From Neodontobutis hainanensis (lineage: Eukaryota > Chordata > Actinopteri > Gobiiformes > Odontobutidae): a stretch of 64,000 nt of DNA. A model generated the notes under the pieces. It saw only the letters and a program-made list of their open reading frames with translations, was not told the DNA's origin and did no database searches. The translations under genes and the position numbers were made by a program. The stretch is from positions 62,001-126,000 of the forward strand of contig JALDNG010000483.1 of assembly GCA_024349245.1 (NCBI GenBank), given 5' to 3'. Positions 55,241-64,000 of the stretch are shown here, piece after piece; position 1 is the first letter of the stretch, and each line of letters opens with the position of its first letter.

Positions 55241-56950
55241 TTTGAACATTTTGAGAATGTTCACAAAAAATAATTTTGCTACATGCTACCCTCTGAACGT
55301 TTCAAAACTGACTCAATATCCTTCAAACTGGAACCAGAGTAGCATTCACGCCAACTAACATAGACTTTAAACACATCTGCGACTTAAACGTTTTCCTCCA
55401 GACAGGGGCGACGGACTGGGTGGGGTGGGTACCCAGGCCAGGGCCCAAGGCAGGGGGGGGGCCTTAGTAGTCAGTTTCTATAGATTTACATGCACTAACA
55501 TTTGTATAGCATTTATGTACAAATTAAAAAGTTCCTGTGCAAAACTAAACTTGTAGTTAGGTACTGGTTTGGTATAAAAAAACTCATTTTCATGCTGTGC
55601 AGGGCCCCACCACCCCTTTCGAATCAATGTAAATGGTCACATGCTTCTGCTTCGGACCTACGGTGAATCAGTTAATGAGACAGGAGCTGCCTGTAGTTAG
55701 CCGTGATATGAACTAGGAAGACAGCGGAAGAGTCATGTCTTTTCTCAAGAAAGAAAAATCAGGTGCTCAAAAATGAAAAGAAAAGAAGATTAAAGAGAGA
55801 AAGGCAAATGAGGGAAAGCAGTTGCTCACTCAGTTTTTTTTTTCAAAGAAAGGTGAGCTCCAAATGCACCATCGAGCATTGCCGTTGTTTTAACATAAAT
55901 ATCTACTCCAGGTAGAATAGCATACATTTATGTTTGTACTCTATTTGAATAATATACCAACATTTTATAGTATCACACCCTAGTGAGAATCAGACGGAGG
56001 CGGAGCTAGGAGCTCAACACACTGCCACACTGTCTCCTCTTCTACTGCAGTTGGCCCCAGAGTCAGAAGTTTACATGAAAACACTGTAAATTTCCCTCCA
56101 TTGTTAAAATCTAACACCTGTGAATACACAGATAGATCGTTAGCACCTATTTTACGCATTGTTCTGCAGATTAGCTCGTGCACGCTCTTACATTAAGTAT
56201 AGGATTGTTCTCAGATGTAATGCACATCTAAATGATTGAAAATTACTTATTTTAAAACGTAATTCAAAGACTGAATGTTTAGTTTGGTGGTTAGTGTTCC
56301 CTGTGATTCTATAGTCTGCATTTATTTTAAGATCAACAATGTCCCAGGATAGACTGAACAGCCTTGCCATACTCGGTAGAAAGTCAAAAAACTGGACTTT
56401 AAAGACCTGATCAGCAAATTTGCGCATTCAATGGGCATTTAGTAAAAATTAACATAATTTAGTTTGTGTTTATTAATGTCCAGACCAAAGTTTTTTCTCA
56501 TTTGGTATGGTCATTGTTCAGAACTGCTTTACAGCATATTTGATTTAGTCCAGGTTTGGACTTGCTAGACCTTTTGTCATCTCAGTAAGTAGTAGTACTT
56601 TTAACAATAAACAAAAATATATTAATCAGTGTGTGACTTCTTTTGTTTACATTTTAAGGATTTTTCTGATTTAAAAAATGCAATACCCCACCCATTGGTA
56701 TCACTATGGTATTTGGTATGGGGGCCCATACATAAAAGTTGGCCGGACTAAACAACATATGCTTGCAACAAGATTGTGTCATATACACAATCTGCTACAG
56801 GTGAGTTAGTGGCTGCTATTCTCCATTAAACTTGAAATGAGTGAGTCAATATAATGTGCAGTGATTATATTATTATTAACACTTGTATCACTACTTCTAT
56901 CATTATATTATTATTAACACTTGTATCACAACCAAAAGATTGGAGTACTC
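55241..56950. other. no gene seen
   Basis: Contains a phrase typical of a cagggg-type repeat (gacaggggcgacggactggg at 55402). Minus-strand frames at 55980-56427 lack motifs. The expected 3' LTR of the Gypsy element could lie at the right end of this stretch, but I could not find a second copy to define it. Confidence 0.45.
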
Positions 56951-57196
56951 TTACGAAAATAAACTTTTTGCAAAATCAGAGACTACACTACGTGAACATT
57001 TCTTTATCATGTTTTGTATCAATCTGTTAACTGGTTTCACTAATCTATCAGCTCTTGTTCTGAAAAGGCTTACTGTGTCTGGGACTGCTTCTTTGGATTT
57101 TGACTGATCATGAGAATGACTGGAACTAGGGACTATGCTTTGACTATGACTTTCTCCTGCCCAGTGGCTGTGTTCCTGATACGGTAAGTATGACAA
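56951..57196 (-). pseudogene. Gypsy pol C-terminal tail
   Basis: Frame ends with LFRTRADRLVKPVNRLIQNM, resembling the basic tail of pol in this Gypsy group. Position downstream of the integrase supports it. Confidence 0.6.
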
Positions 57197-57506
57197 TTAG
57201 GATCTTTGGACACAACCGTGTAAAGAGTGGAACATCACATGTCAGCGAGCTTCCTGCGGCCACGCTCACCTATATTTGCCAAGAGGACCTGGTCGTCTTT
57301 CTCAATGTCTGTGCCTTTGACTCTCAAGTTGTACAAGCGTGCTTGGCGCCGCTGACTGGCATCGGTATTAGCCTGGGCCGTAACAAGGTTCTCTTTGAAA
57401 GTGTCTCTTATCTTTTTGACATAGCTGTTGTAATCAGCGATTTCATTGTCTCATTCTGCGTTGTGAAACATTACATCAACTGGGAGTCTGGGTATTCGAC
57501 CAAACA

Positions 57507-58106
57507 TCAGATAAAACGCCGCATAGCCGGTTGACTCATGGGCTGTACAGTTGTAGCCAAACGTAAGTGTCTCATTTGTAGCCATTGACTCTTATCACGG
57601 GGTGGCAAGGCTCTGATCATATTCCCTAACGTTCTATTGAACCTTTCGGTCTGCCCATGGCCCATGTGGTGGTAGGGCGTTGTCCTTGACTTTTTCACTC
57701 CAGATATTTTCAACAGTTCCTGAATGAGCTTGCTCTCGAAGTTTGAGCCTTGGTCTGCGTGGATTGTCTGTGGGAAGCCATAGACGCAAAAGTATCTGTC
57801 CCACAGCTGTCGGGTAACCTGCTTTGACAACTGACAACCATTTTGGTAAAATGGTCAGTTACTACTAATACGTCCACACTCCGACCCTTCGTCCTCCGCT
57901 GACCAGAAATTCAGACACACTAACTCTAAAGGACTTGTGGTTTTGATGCTTTTGAGTGGAGCTCTTCCCTCTGGTTCAAGAGTTTTACTCACAACGCAGC
58001 GTTTGCAACATTTAACATACTCACGCTCCATATTGAGCCAGACGAAGCGCTGTCTGGCAAGGTGTAATGTCTGGCTCTGGCCTTGGCGCCCAGCGTCATT
58101 GTGCAC
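57507..58106 (-). pseudogene. Gypsy integrase
   Basis: Frame 58106-57855 has the zinc-binding region in degraded form (LARQRFVWLNMEREYVKCCK, RCVVSK, with CxxC-like CKRC). Frame 57830-57507 has TRQLWDRYFCVYGFPQTIHA, DQGSNFESKLIQELLKISGV, KKSRTTPYHHMGHGQTERFN and RTLGNMIRALP: the second Asp and the Glu of the DDE triad are present. The first catalytic region lies in the frame-shifted gap near 57850. Confidence 0.87.
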
Positions 58107-58495
58107 ACCGTGAAGGACCTAGCCAAATAGAGACAAGGAAATTACATACTGATGTAACGTTTTTTCTCGTTGTTAAATCCTTGCATACTCTGTACAGAAT
58201 ATTGTCCAGCATTTTCAGTTTCTCCCACTGCTTGAGGAGTTTCAGGGTTCTTGGACACAGACTGGACTTTTCTCTCCTTGACGGTTGCCTGCCACATATG
58301 ACAAACGGGATGACCTGAGAGATCATAGTGTCATTTTGCTGTGCGTCCTGGGGTTTTTGAAAAGAAAACACAGGCAAGGTGACTTGGCCTGGGGGCACTA
58401 GTCTTTCTAAGTCCTGAGCTAACCAAGTGAATGCTCTTTGCTCTAAACTCTGATGCCCCTCTAGCTGACCTGACATGACAGCTGACACTTCCTCG

Positions 58496-59279
58496 TTACT
58501 CAGTGACTGATGTTCTAAAACACTGTACGACCTGGAAACAGCCCATTTCTTGATAATCTGTGCTGGCCCTAAACACTTCCTGAACTGTGTCTTCCCTGAG
58601 TTGCTCTGACTCCTTTAACAAACTTTCATAGGGCTCAGTTGCCAGTCTTTGGGAAACACGGCTTTTGACAAAGGGTTGGCGGCTTAAGGCGTCTGCAACT
58701 ATGTTTTTATTGCCAGGTATGTATTTAATGCTGAAGTTATATGGGAATAACTTTGCCACCCACCTTTGCTCACACGCATCGAGTCTAGGCTTTGTGAGAA
58801 TGTAGGTCAGAGGATTATTATCCGTCCAGACAGTAAATGTGTTCCCCTTGAGCCAGTGGCTGAATTTATCGCAGACTGACCCCTTTAGCGGCAAAAACTC
58901 TAACCGATGAGCTGGGTATTTGCTCTGTGCGCTCACTTGCGCACAGAGCAAATACCCAGCTCGACAGGCCGTGCTTTGTCTCTCCATCCTGGACTTGAGA
59001 TAACACAGCGCCTAGTCCATCTGTCGAGGCGTCTGTGGATAGGATAAATGGCCTACTGAAATCTGTGTGCGCTAGGACAACGGACTCTAAGAGGACAGTT
59101 TTTAGCCATTCAAAAGACTCTGTGTTCTTGTTTCCAGTTCTTGGCATGTAACCTTTTGAACGCAGCAGCACCACATGTGTCCTCTTTCCTCCCTTTCGGG
59201 GCAGCAGTAAGTTTGAAAAGGGGCTTAATGATACTGGAACAATCTTGAATGAACTGCTGATAGTACATTGACATACCAA
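58496..59279 (-). pseudogene. Gypsy RNase H, rearranged
   Basis: Frame 59279-58866 carries ESVVLAHTDFSRPFILSTDA, STDGLGAVLSQVQDGE. Frame 58987-58496 carries KYPAHRLEFLPLKGSVCDKF, HWLKGNTFTVWTDNNPLTYI, LTKPRLDACEQRWVAKLFPY and GNKNIVADALSRQPF. Between them a 24-bp inverted duplication (58909-58962) replaces the normal FASR.L..SE.NY-type stretch. Confidence 0.88.
58909..58962. repeat. perfect 24-bp hairpin inside Gypsy RNase H
   Basis: gagctgggtatttgctctgt gcgc (58909-58932) and its exact reverse complement (58939-58962), loop tcactt. Confidence 0.97.
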
Positions 59280-60307
59280 AGAACGATTTGATTTTCTTTT
59301 GCAAGGGTTTCAGTCATTGAGGTGATGGCTTTGATCTTATCGGGGTTGGTTGAAACTCCTTGTCCATCCACAACGTGCCCAAGAAACTTAACGCTCCTTC
59401 CTCCATCTTCCATGAGCTCCAATCGTTTAAAGACCATTTCAAGCCTTTTTAGTGCTTCTGCCTCATCTGGTGCGTAAACAAGGACGTCGTCCAAATAACA
59501 GTGAAGCGTCAAGAAGATTTGGTCTCCAAAAATACTCATCATTAACCGCATGAAACTGGCGGGACTGTTACATAAGCCTTGCGGTAGTCTCTTGAACTCG
59601 TAAAGACCCATGGGGGTTGTGAATGCAGTGAACTTCTTGTCCTCCTCAGCCACAGCGATGTTATAAAAGTCAGAGGTGAGATCCATCGCACTGAATATGG
59701 TGCTACCCCCCAGGGCTGCTAGATAGTCTGCTTGGTGGGGCAGAGGGTCGGCATCCTTGATTGTGCGCACATTTAACCAGCGGTAATCCACACAAATCCT
59801 CAAATCTCCATTCTTTTTCCACACAAGGACTAACAAGGATGCCCACTCACTGTTACATTTGTGAATGATCTCTAACTTTTTCATTTCTGAGAGGGCTTCT
59901 CTGAGCTTGTGGTACTGCCCAGGGAGGACTCTACGATATGGGAGTCTGAATGGGCGGGTGTCGGACAAATTAATTCTATGGACAATGTCTTTAGCTGAGC
60001 CATAATCAAGTTTGTTTTTCGAAAAGACGTCTTCATACTCTTGAACGAGCTCCCTGAGCTGACATTTCCAATAGGGCGACACTTCACAAGAGTTAATGAC
60101 CAAATTTTCAAGCCAAAGCTTGGCTAAGGTATCTGTGTGACTTTGAGTGTGATCAGCTTGCTCACATGACACTGCTTGATTCTTCACACCAAATGACTCA
60201 ACATCTCCTGTGTCCATATCCAGATCCTCAATAGCAATGCAGGCAGACACCTCTGCAATTTTTGTGTTGCGCCTCAGAGTGACTGGTTTGTTTGATGTGT
60301 TTAGCAT
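59225..60307 (-). pseudogene. Gypsy reverse transcriptase
   Basis: 360 codons. VQEYEDVFSKNKLDYGSAKD lies near residue 90 and HRINLSDTRPFRLPYRRVLP near 110. LREALSEMKKLEIIHKCNSE follows. VLVWKKNGDLRICVDYRWLN is near 160 and STIFSAMDLTSDFYNIAVAE near 205 (first catalytic D). FKRLPQGLCNSPASFMRLMM is near 240 and the catalytic box CYLDDVLVYAPD near 270. VKFLGHVVDGQGVSTNPDKI is near 312. A frameshift at about 59295 moves the connection domain (IKSFFGMSMYYQQFIQDCSS) to another frame. Confidence 0.93.
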
Positions 60308-60549
60308 TCTAACTGGGATCCACCTATCACTGTGCTGTCTCCTTTACACCTGTTAATGCCAGATAACATGTTAAGGAACTGCATAATCTCAGATGATTCT
60401 GGTGACTCAGGTTTGCTTAGGACTTTCCAAAACTGTGTAGAGTGTTTGAACTGTTTGAGGAGATGCTTAATGACATTTGTTCCAATGATCATTTGGTCTT
60501 TTTGCCCTGGAACAACTAATACTGGGACTCTGATTGTGTTCCCATACAC

Positions 60550-60762
60550 TTACATCTTCAGATCATAAATGCACTTGGGCCTGACCTTAGCTCCACCACA
60601 GCCAACGAGTACAATATCAGGGCAGGTGTCAATGGATTTGGACACTGAGTTAGCGCTGCGTAACATCTGTTCAGCCTCTTCACTGATGGTACATGCCATT
60701 GAACCAGTGTCAAGTAAAGCTTTGAGAGAAACAACATCCTCCACCTGTGCATTGGTGTAGAA
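60550..60762 (-). pseudogene. Gypsy protease, C-terminal side
   Basis: VEDVVSLKALLDTGSMACTI carries the aspartic protease LLDTGS motif, then ILYSLAVV / IVLVGCGGAKV (flap/second region) in the two overlapping frames. The upstream codons of the same ORF are found at 63644-63790, after the DNA transposon: KADTN joins AQVEDVV. Confidence 0.88.
60752..60758. repeat. target duplication, left copy
   Basis: ttggtgt, identical to 63644-63650. With the preceding a it may be 8 bp (attggtgt). Four extra bases (agaa) lie between it and the terminal repeat. Confidence 0.8.
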
Positions 60763-60826
60763 TAGGCTATGTGCACAAGCGGAGTGACGAACTTCCGCTA
60801 TTGTCAGAAGTCGGCATATCCGTTTC
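60763..60826. repeat. terminal inverted repeat, left
   Basis: Begins taggctatgtgcacaagcgg, ends cggcatatccgtttc. Differs from the right repeat at two positions (ctatgtg/ctaagtg, ctattg/ctactg). Confidence 0.95.
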
Positions 60827-61057
60827 TCTCTATCTCACTCTCTATCTTCATCCGTACCCACTATCACCTCACGATGAGTGCTGTTGTCAAAAAATGGAGA
60901 TTATGAAGTGAGATAGTGTAGCCATATTCTAAAGAGGTTGATATTAACTATTTGTGTTCAACATAAATTCATAAGAATAACTATCACTTTGTTTTCTCTG
61001 TTATTTTTATAAACTTGAAGGTGCCACACAATAAACACCTAAAAATCACAGACATGG

Positions 61058-63557
61058 TCATGTATTTATTTGCAGTTTACATTTTAAATTGTCACTTTTA
61101 ATGGTATCATAGATGTATAAAACACTTAATTGGAAACACAGATTGAAAATAATTTGTTGCAGCTCTAATGAAGCATTAGACATTTCTGTATGTAGACAGA
61201 AATAAAACCTGTCTACTTTTTCTCTGATTGCATCCAAGACATCACTGTCTCTGTAAATTCTTTGGATGAGTATATCATCCTCAGCTGAAACTACAAAATC
61301 GCACCAATCCATTCCCGTTATTAACATCTGCCCCTGTACTTGCCAGTAATAGGCGTGCATTTGTTTTAGCTCCAACTTTCCTTCCTTCATTTTTAGATAT
61401 GGGCAGTCAACGTAGCTTTTAACATTTGGGCATTTAATTTCAACCAGCCCAAACTGACATGGCTCTGAAGGGTCAAAGATTAACCCGTCTGGAGACGCAC
61501 CCAGCCAAGGAGCATCAGGGTGAATTACCAATCCACAAGGGTAGTGATTGACTCTTTTTATTTGGCAATATTCCCAGATTGCAACCGCCTCCAACTCGAG
61601 CCCCCTCTTCATTGCTGCCGTCTGACGGGTCCCTTGTAGTAGCCGGTTAGCCAGACCATCTTCAGTGTTCTCTCGAACCTGGCAGATTTCCTTAAAATGT
61701 GAAGCAGTCAGTCTATACCTCCTTAGTTGATGCCATTCAGCACATAAACTTTGGTCTCTGGTAGCACATTCATATTTGTACGCCATGTCCCAGGTGACCT
61801 CCAGACTCTTTTGGTGTAGCTGTTGTGGCTCAGTACAGACGAACATGCAACTGGATGGCTGTAGGTGGTAATTCTGGAGAGGCACAGATGGTGGTGGTGG
61901 GGCAGCATGGAAGGACAGGTTTCGCTTTGCTGTTGCAGGTTGTTGGTAGGACAAGGGGCTACCGGCTTGAACCTTGCCAAGGGCCGAGTCGACCAGGGCA
62001 ATTTCACAGCTGATGCCCAAGCTGCAGATCATCGGTGCCTCAGCTGTAGAAAAACAACAACATATGGATTATCAATACACTAAATATAATATAACAAACA
62101 CAATTATCATACAAGTAACTTTCCCTGTAATGTCTATCCACAGTATATTATGCATGGCATATAAGCTCATAATGGAGGTTATATCTCTACTCACCTGAAG
62201 GACGGAGAGATAAGGCAAATCTCCAGTCAGGCCTTTGTAGAGTGTGCTCCTGTGTAGAACATAAAACTTTCACGAGTGGAAAGTGGCATATGCACACAGG
62301 AATTTTAATTCAACATGCAACAGGTAATAAATCTAGAATACTCAGCTGTTACCTAACACCCTCGGTTGTTGCTCTACACTTAGGTTTAGCTGACAGCACA
62401 GCCATCTTTCCCACAGGGCCTGGCTTAATACCCTATTTAGTTATTGAGGATACAGAGAGCAGTTAGATGTAGTTAGAAAATATAGTCAACAGTTCTATAA
62501 TTGCTGACTGGAACAGCAAAGCAACACTGTGGTTGCATAATGCTGCTCCAGCAACACATGTGCAGCTGTGTTCCATAAGCTCCACAGGATTTGAACCTTT
62601 CAATACAACCTGCATAATTAGAATGACATATTAAATACTTATTTGTCATGGCTTGATTACTGTTTAATCACCTGTTCAGGACATAATCTTGTTTGCTTTT
62701 TTCATTCTAGAGCTAATATTTTAGATTATGTATAAGATGCCAACTAAATCCCTTATTGTTTATTTGAAACATGATCTATGATCCATGATCTAATATCTTT
62801 AATACAAGATTGCATCTTAAACAAATGACTGAGTTGAGGAAACCTTGTATAAGAACACATTTTACCCGGAGGGGACTTACATTTTAGTTACATTGAGCAT
62901 GAATGCCCTTAGCTCAGTCCCCAGGAACATCAAGAACACTGGGGATATAACTGACAAAATTATAACATGAACAAGAACGCATGCAGTAGCCCGAATGGGG
63001 ACCAGCAAGGTAAACTTACCAATTTTAGCCACTCTTTTCATTAACTCATTTGAGAGTTGTAATAAAGAAATACCTTTGCCAAATCCCCAGGAACATCAGG
63101 AACACCGGGCCATTAAAGTAACAAGCTTAGAACGGCTGGATTATCAATCCTAGCTTCACCATACACTCAAACTGTGAGGTTTCTCTGCTTTCCTCGTGGA
63201 CCTGTAGCACAATGCCCTGATAGTGACTTCCCCGGTGCCCTGATCTTTATTAGAAACTGTAAGGAGAGCAAGTTAAATTGAAGTTTCAATTATCACAACA
63301 AACTGCGTCTGCAAAAAAAAGTTTCTATACTAACACTTAAGTAAAAAAGAACACGTCTCTAACTAGCTTAGCTGCTATCTGCCGACACACCATATTAGAT
63401 TAAACTACTTACCCTCGTAATTGTGCAGGTAACTGGATATGTATAATTTAAATCCCTTGTCCCTCTTGCTTGTCGGAGCAGGGGACCAGGCATCAACGAT
63501 GCGATGAACAACACTTATTTTCGGCAGGTCCTGAAGACATCGCGTAAAATAAGCCAT
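61058..63557 (-). CDS. SWIM zinc finger + YqaJ/lambda-exonuclease-like nuclease, six-exon model
   Basis: Predicted exons on the minus strand: 63557-63413 (starts MAYFTRCLQDLPKISVVHRI, donor gtaagt), 63256-63165 (RALCYRSTRKAEKPHS), 62609 to about 62530 (SWIM finger EHSCTCVAGAALCNHSVALL, CxCx6CxH), 62432-62353 (IKPGPVGKMAVLSAKPKCRA), 62249-62195 (STLYKGLTGDLPYLSVLQ, donor gtgagt) and 62038-61058. The last exon is open for 327 codons. Counting from its M at 62032 it has RLTAS at 107-111, SPDG with D182, the metal-binding EIK at 198-200 and YWQVQGQ at 229-235. This is the PD-(D/E)XK pattern of YqaJ nucleases. Phases agree at four of the five junctions. The exon 3-4 junction has no clear donor, so the copy may be slightly damaged. 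Confidence 0.8.
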
Positions 63558-63579
63558 TTTGAGCGCCGCAAGTAAACCG

Positions 63580-63643
63580 GAAACGGATATGCCGACTTCT
63601 GACAGTAGCGGAAGTTCGTCACTCCGCTTGTGCACTTAGCCTA
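63580..63643. repeat. terminal inverted repeat, right
   Basis: Reverse complement of the left repeat. It lies 23 bases upstream of the first ATG of the nuclease gene, so it probably holds the promoter or leader. Confidence 0.95.
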
Positions 63644-63796
63644 TTGGTGTCAGCTTTGTCAAGTCTTGTTATATTTTGGAATAGCACAACAGTGTCTTGG
63701 GGCGAAGATGTCAGACATTCAGAGTAAATGGACTGTGCATCATTGTCAAGGTTGAGGGTTTCTGCTCCGTCACTCACACTATCCCCTCCCACATGT
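63644..63796 (-). pseudogene. Gypsy gag-pro junction, upstream of the insertion
   Basis: Minus-strand frame with DAQSIYSECLTSSPQDTVVL, FQNITRLDKADTN. It joins in frame to the protease start at 60762 when the DNA transposon is removed. It is cut at 63796 by a SINE. Confidence 0.82.
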
Positions 63797-64000
63797 GGCG
63801 GCAGTGGCTCAGTGGTAGAGCGGCCGTCCTTCAACCGGAAGGTAGTAGGTTCGATTCCCGCTCACCCCACAGTTCATACTGTCGTTGTGTCCTTGGGCAA
63901 GACACTTAACCCACCTTGCCTCCAGTGTCCATAGCACTGGTGTATGAATGTGTGTGACTGTAGAGGTGTGTTTGGTGGTGGTAGGAGAAGGTTGTGAGTG
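63797..64000 (+). mobile_element. tRNA-headed SINE, runs off the window
   Basis: ggcggcagtggctcagtggt head, ttcgattcccgctcacccc, tgtccttgggcaagacactt, tgaatgtgtgtgactgtaga. Closest to the 29.0-kb copy. The tail is outside the window. Confidence 0.92.

Larger units (their letters stand above)
56951..60762 (-). mobile_element. Gypsy LTR retrotransposon, pol region
   Basis: Minus strand, order protease (60.7 kb), reverse transcriptase (60.1-59.3 kb), RNase H (59.2-58.65 kb), integrase (58.1-57.5 kb), C-terminal tail (57.2-56.95 kb). This order is that of Gypsy/Metaviridae. It continues beyond a DNA transposon insertion at 63644-63796 and probably past the window edge. Several frameshifts. LTRs not identified. 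Confidence 0.9.
60763..63643. mobile_element. DNA transposon with 64-bp TIRs carrying a SWIM-YqaJ nuclease gene
   Basis: Terminal inverted repeats at 60763-60826 and 63580-63643 match at 62 of 64 positions and begin taggct. A ttggtgt duplication flanks the element. Its only recognisable gene encodes a SWIM zinc finger plus YqaJ-type exonuclease (minus strand). No transposase is seen in 2.9 kb. In my memory of the ISL2EU superfamily, elements encode a transposase and a separate YqaJ-like nuclease. This copy would then be a derivative that kept only the nuclease. Superfamily assignment is inference. Confidence 0.82.

Noticed and set aside
62242..62466. Plus-strand ORF inside the YqaJ transposon as a transposase
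   Set aside because: No DDE or THAP motif. It is antisense to exons 4 and 5 of the nuclease gene.
60763..63643. YqaJ gene as a phage or bacterial contaminant
   Set aside because: It has spliceosomal-type introns, a SWIM finger and lies in a transposon inside a fish-type Gypsy element.
1..64000. CRISPR array or prokaryotic operon
   Set aside because: No short direct repeats with unique equal-length spacers. The tandem arrays at 13-15 kb are minisatellites without spacers. Introns, SINEs and LINEs mark a eukaryote.

Overview
The window looks like intergenic or intronic DNA from a teleost (ray-finned) fish. There is no bacterial-style gene packing. No host protein gene can be named with confidence. 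Almost everything recognisable is transposable-element DNA of families typical of fish: Rex1 and Rex3 non-LTR retrotransposons, L2-type LINEs, a LINE with a restriction-like endonuclease, Penelope-like elements with a GIY-YIG domain, DIRS tyrosine-recombinase retrotransposons, Gypsy LTR retrotransposons, Tc1/mariner and hAT DNA transposons, and many copies of a tRNA-headed SINE. All the element proteins are broken by stops, frameshifts, truncations or nested insertions, with one partial exception near the right end.

Layout. 0.5-1.7 kb: 3' end of a restriction-like-endonuclease LINE between (AT)n tracts, with a near-perfect palindrome at its 3' end. 3.1-6.9 kb: Rex1 copy (minus strand) holding two SINE insertions and a tRNA-Leu(CAG)-like sequence. 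8.8-11.4 kb: Tc1 5' fragment fused to a DIRS remnant. 13.0-14.9 kb: foldback-like element with inverted minisatellite arrays. 17.0-20.8 kb: fragments of Rex3, SINE, Gypsy and Penelope. 20.8-23.8 kb: the best Rex3 copy. 25.4-27.6 and 35.1-36.0 kb: a long ATT-flanked dispersed repeat. 28.4-35.0 kb: a nest in which Rex3 appears to be split by Tc1, and Tc1 is split by a DIRS-containing block and by a hAT element with a perfect 8-bp target duplication. 39.0-41.8 kb: a hAT-like frame containing an L2 LINE that itself contains a SINE. 43.5-43.9 kb: two splice-site-bounded segments that could be host 5' exons (identity unknown). 44.4-45.3 kb: Rex3 5' part. 47.2-47.9 kb: hAT transposase relic. 49.8-52.3 kb: Penelope and L2. 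53.0-53.9 kb: internally deleted Tc1-like element. 54.3-54.8 kb: a SINE split by a 0.36-kb insertion.

The most interesting region is 57-64 kb. A Gypsy pol gene (minus strand) is cut inside its protease by a 2.9-kb DNA element with 64-bp terminal inverted repeats. That element carries no visible transposase. It carries a multi-exon gene whose predicted product joins a SWIM zinc finger to a YqaJ/lambda-exonuclease-type PD-(D/E)XK nuclease, with mostly canonical GT-AG splice sites. Removing the element restores the Gypsy reading frame across the site.
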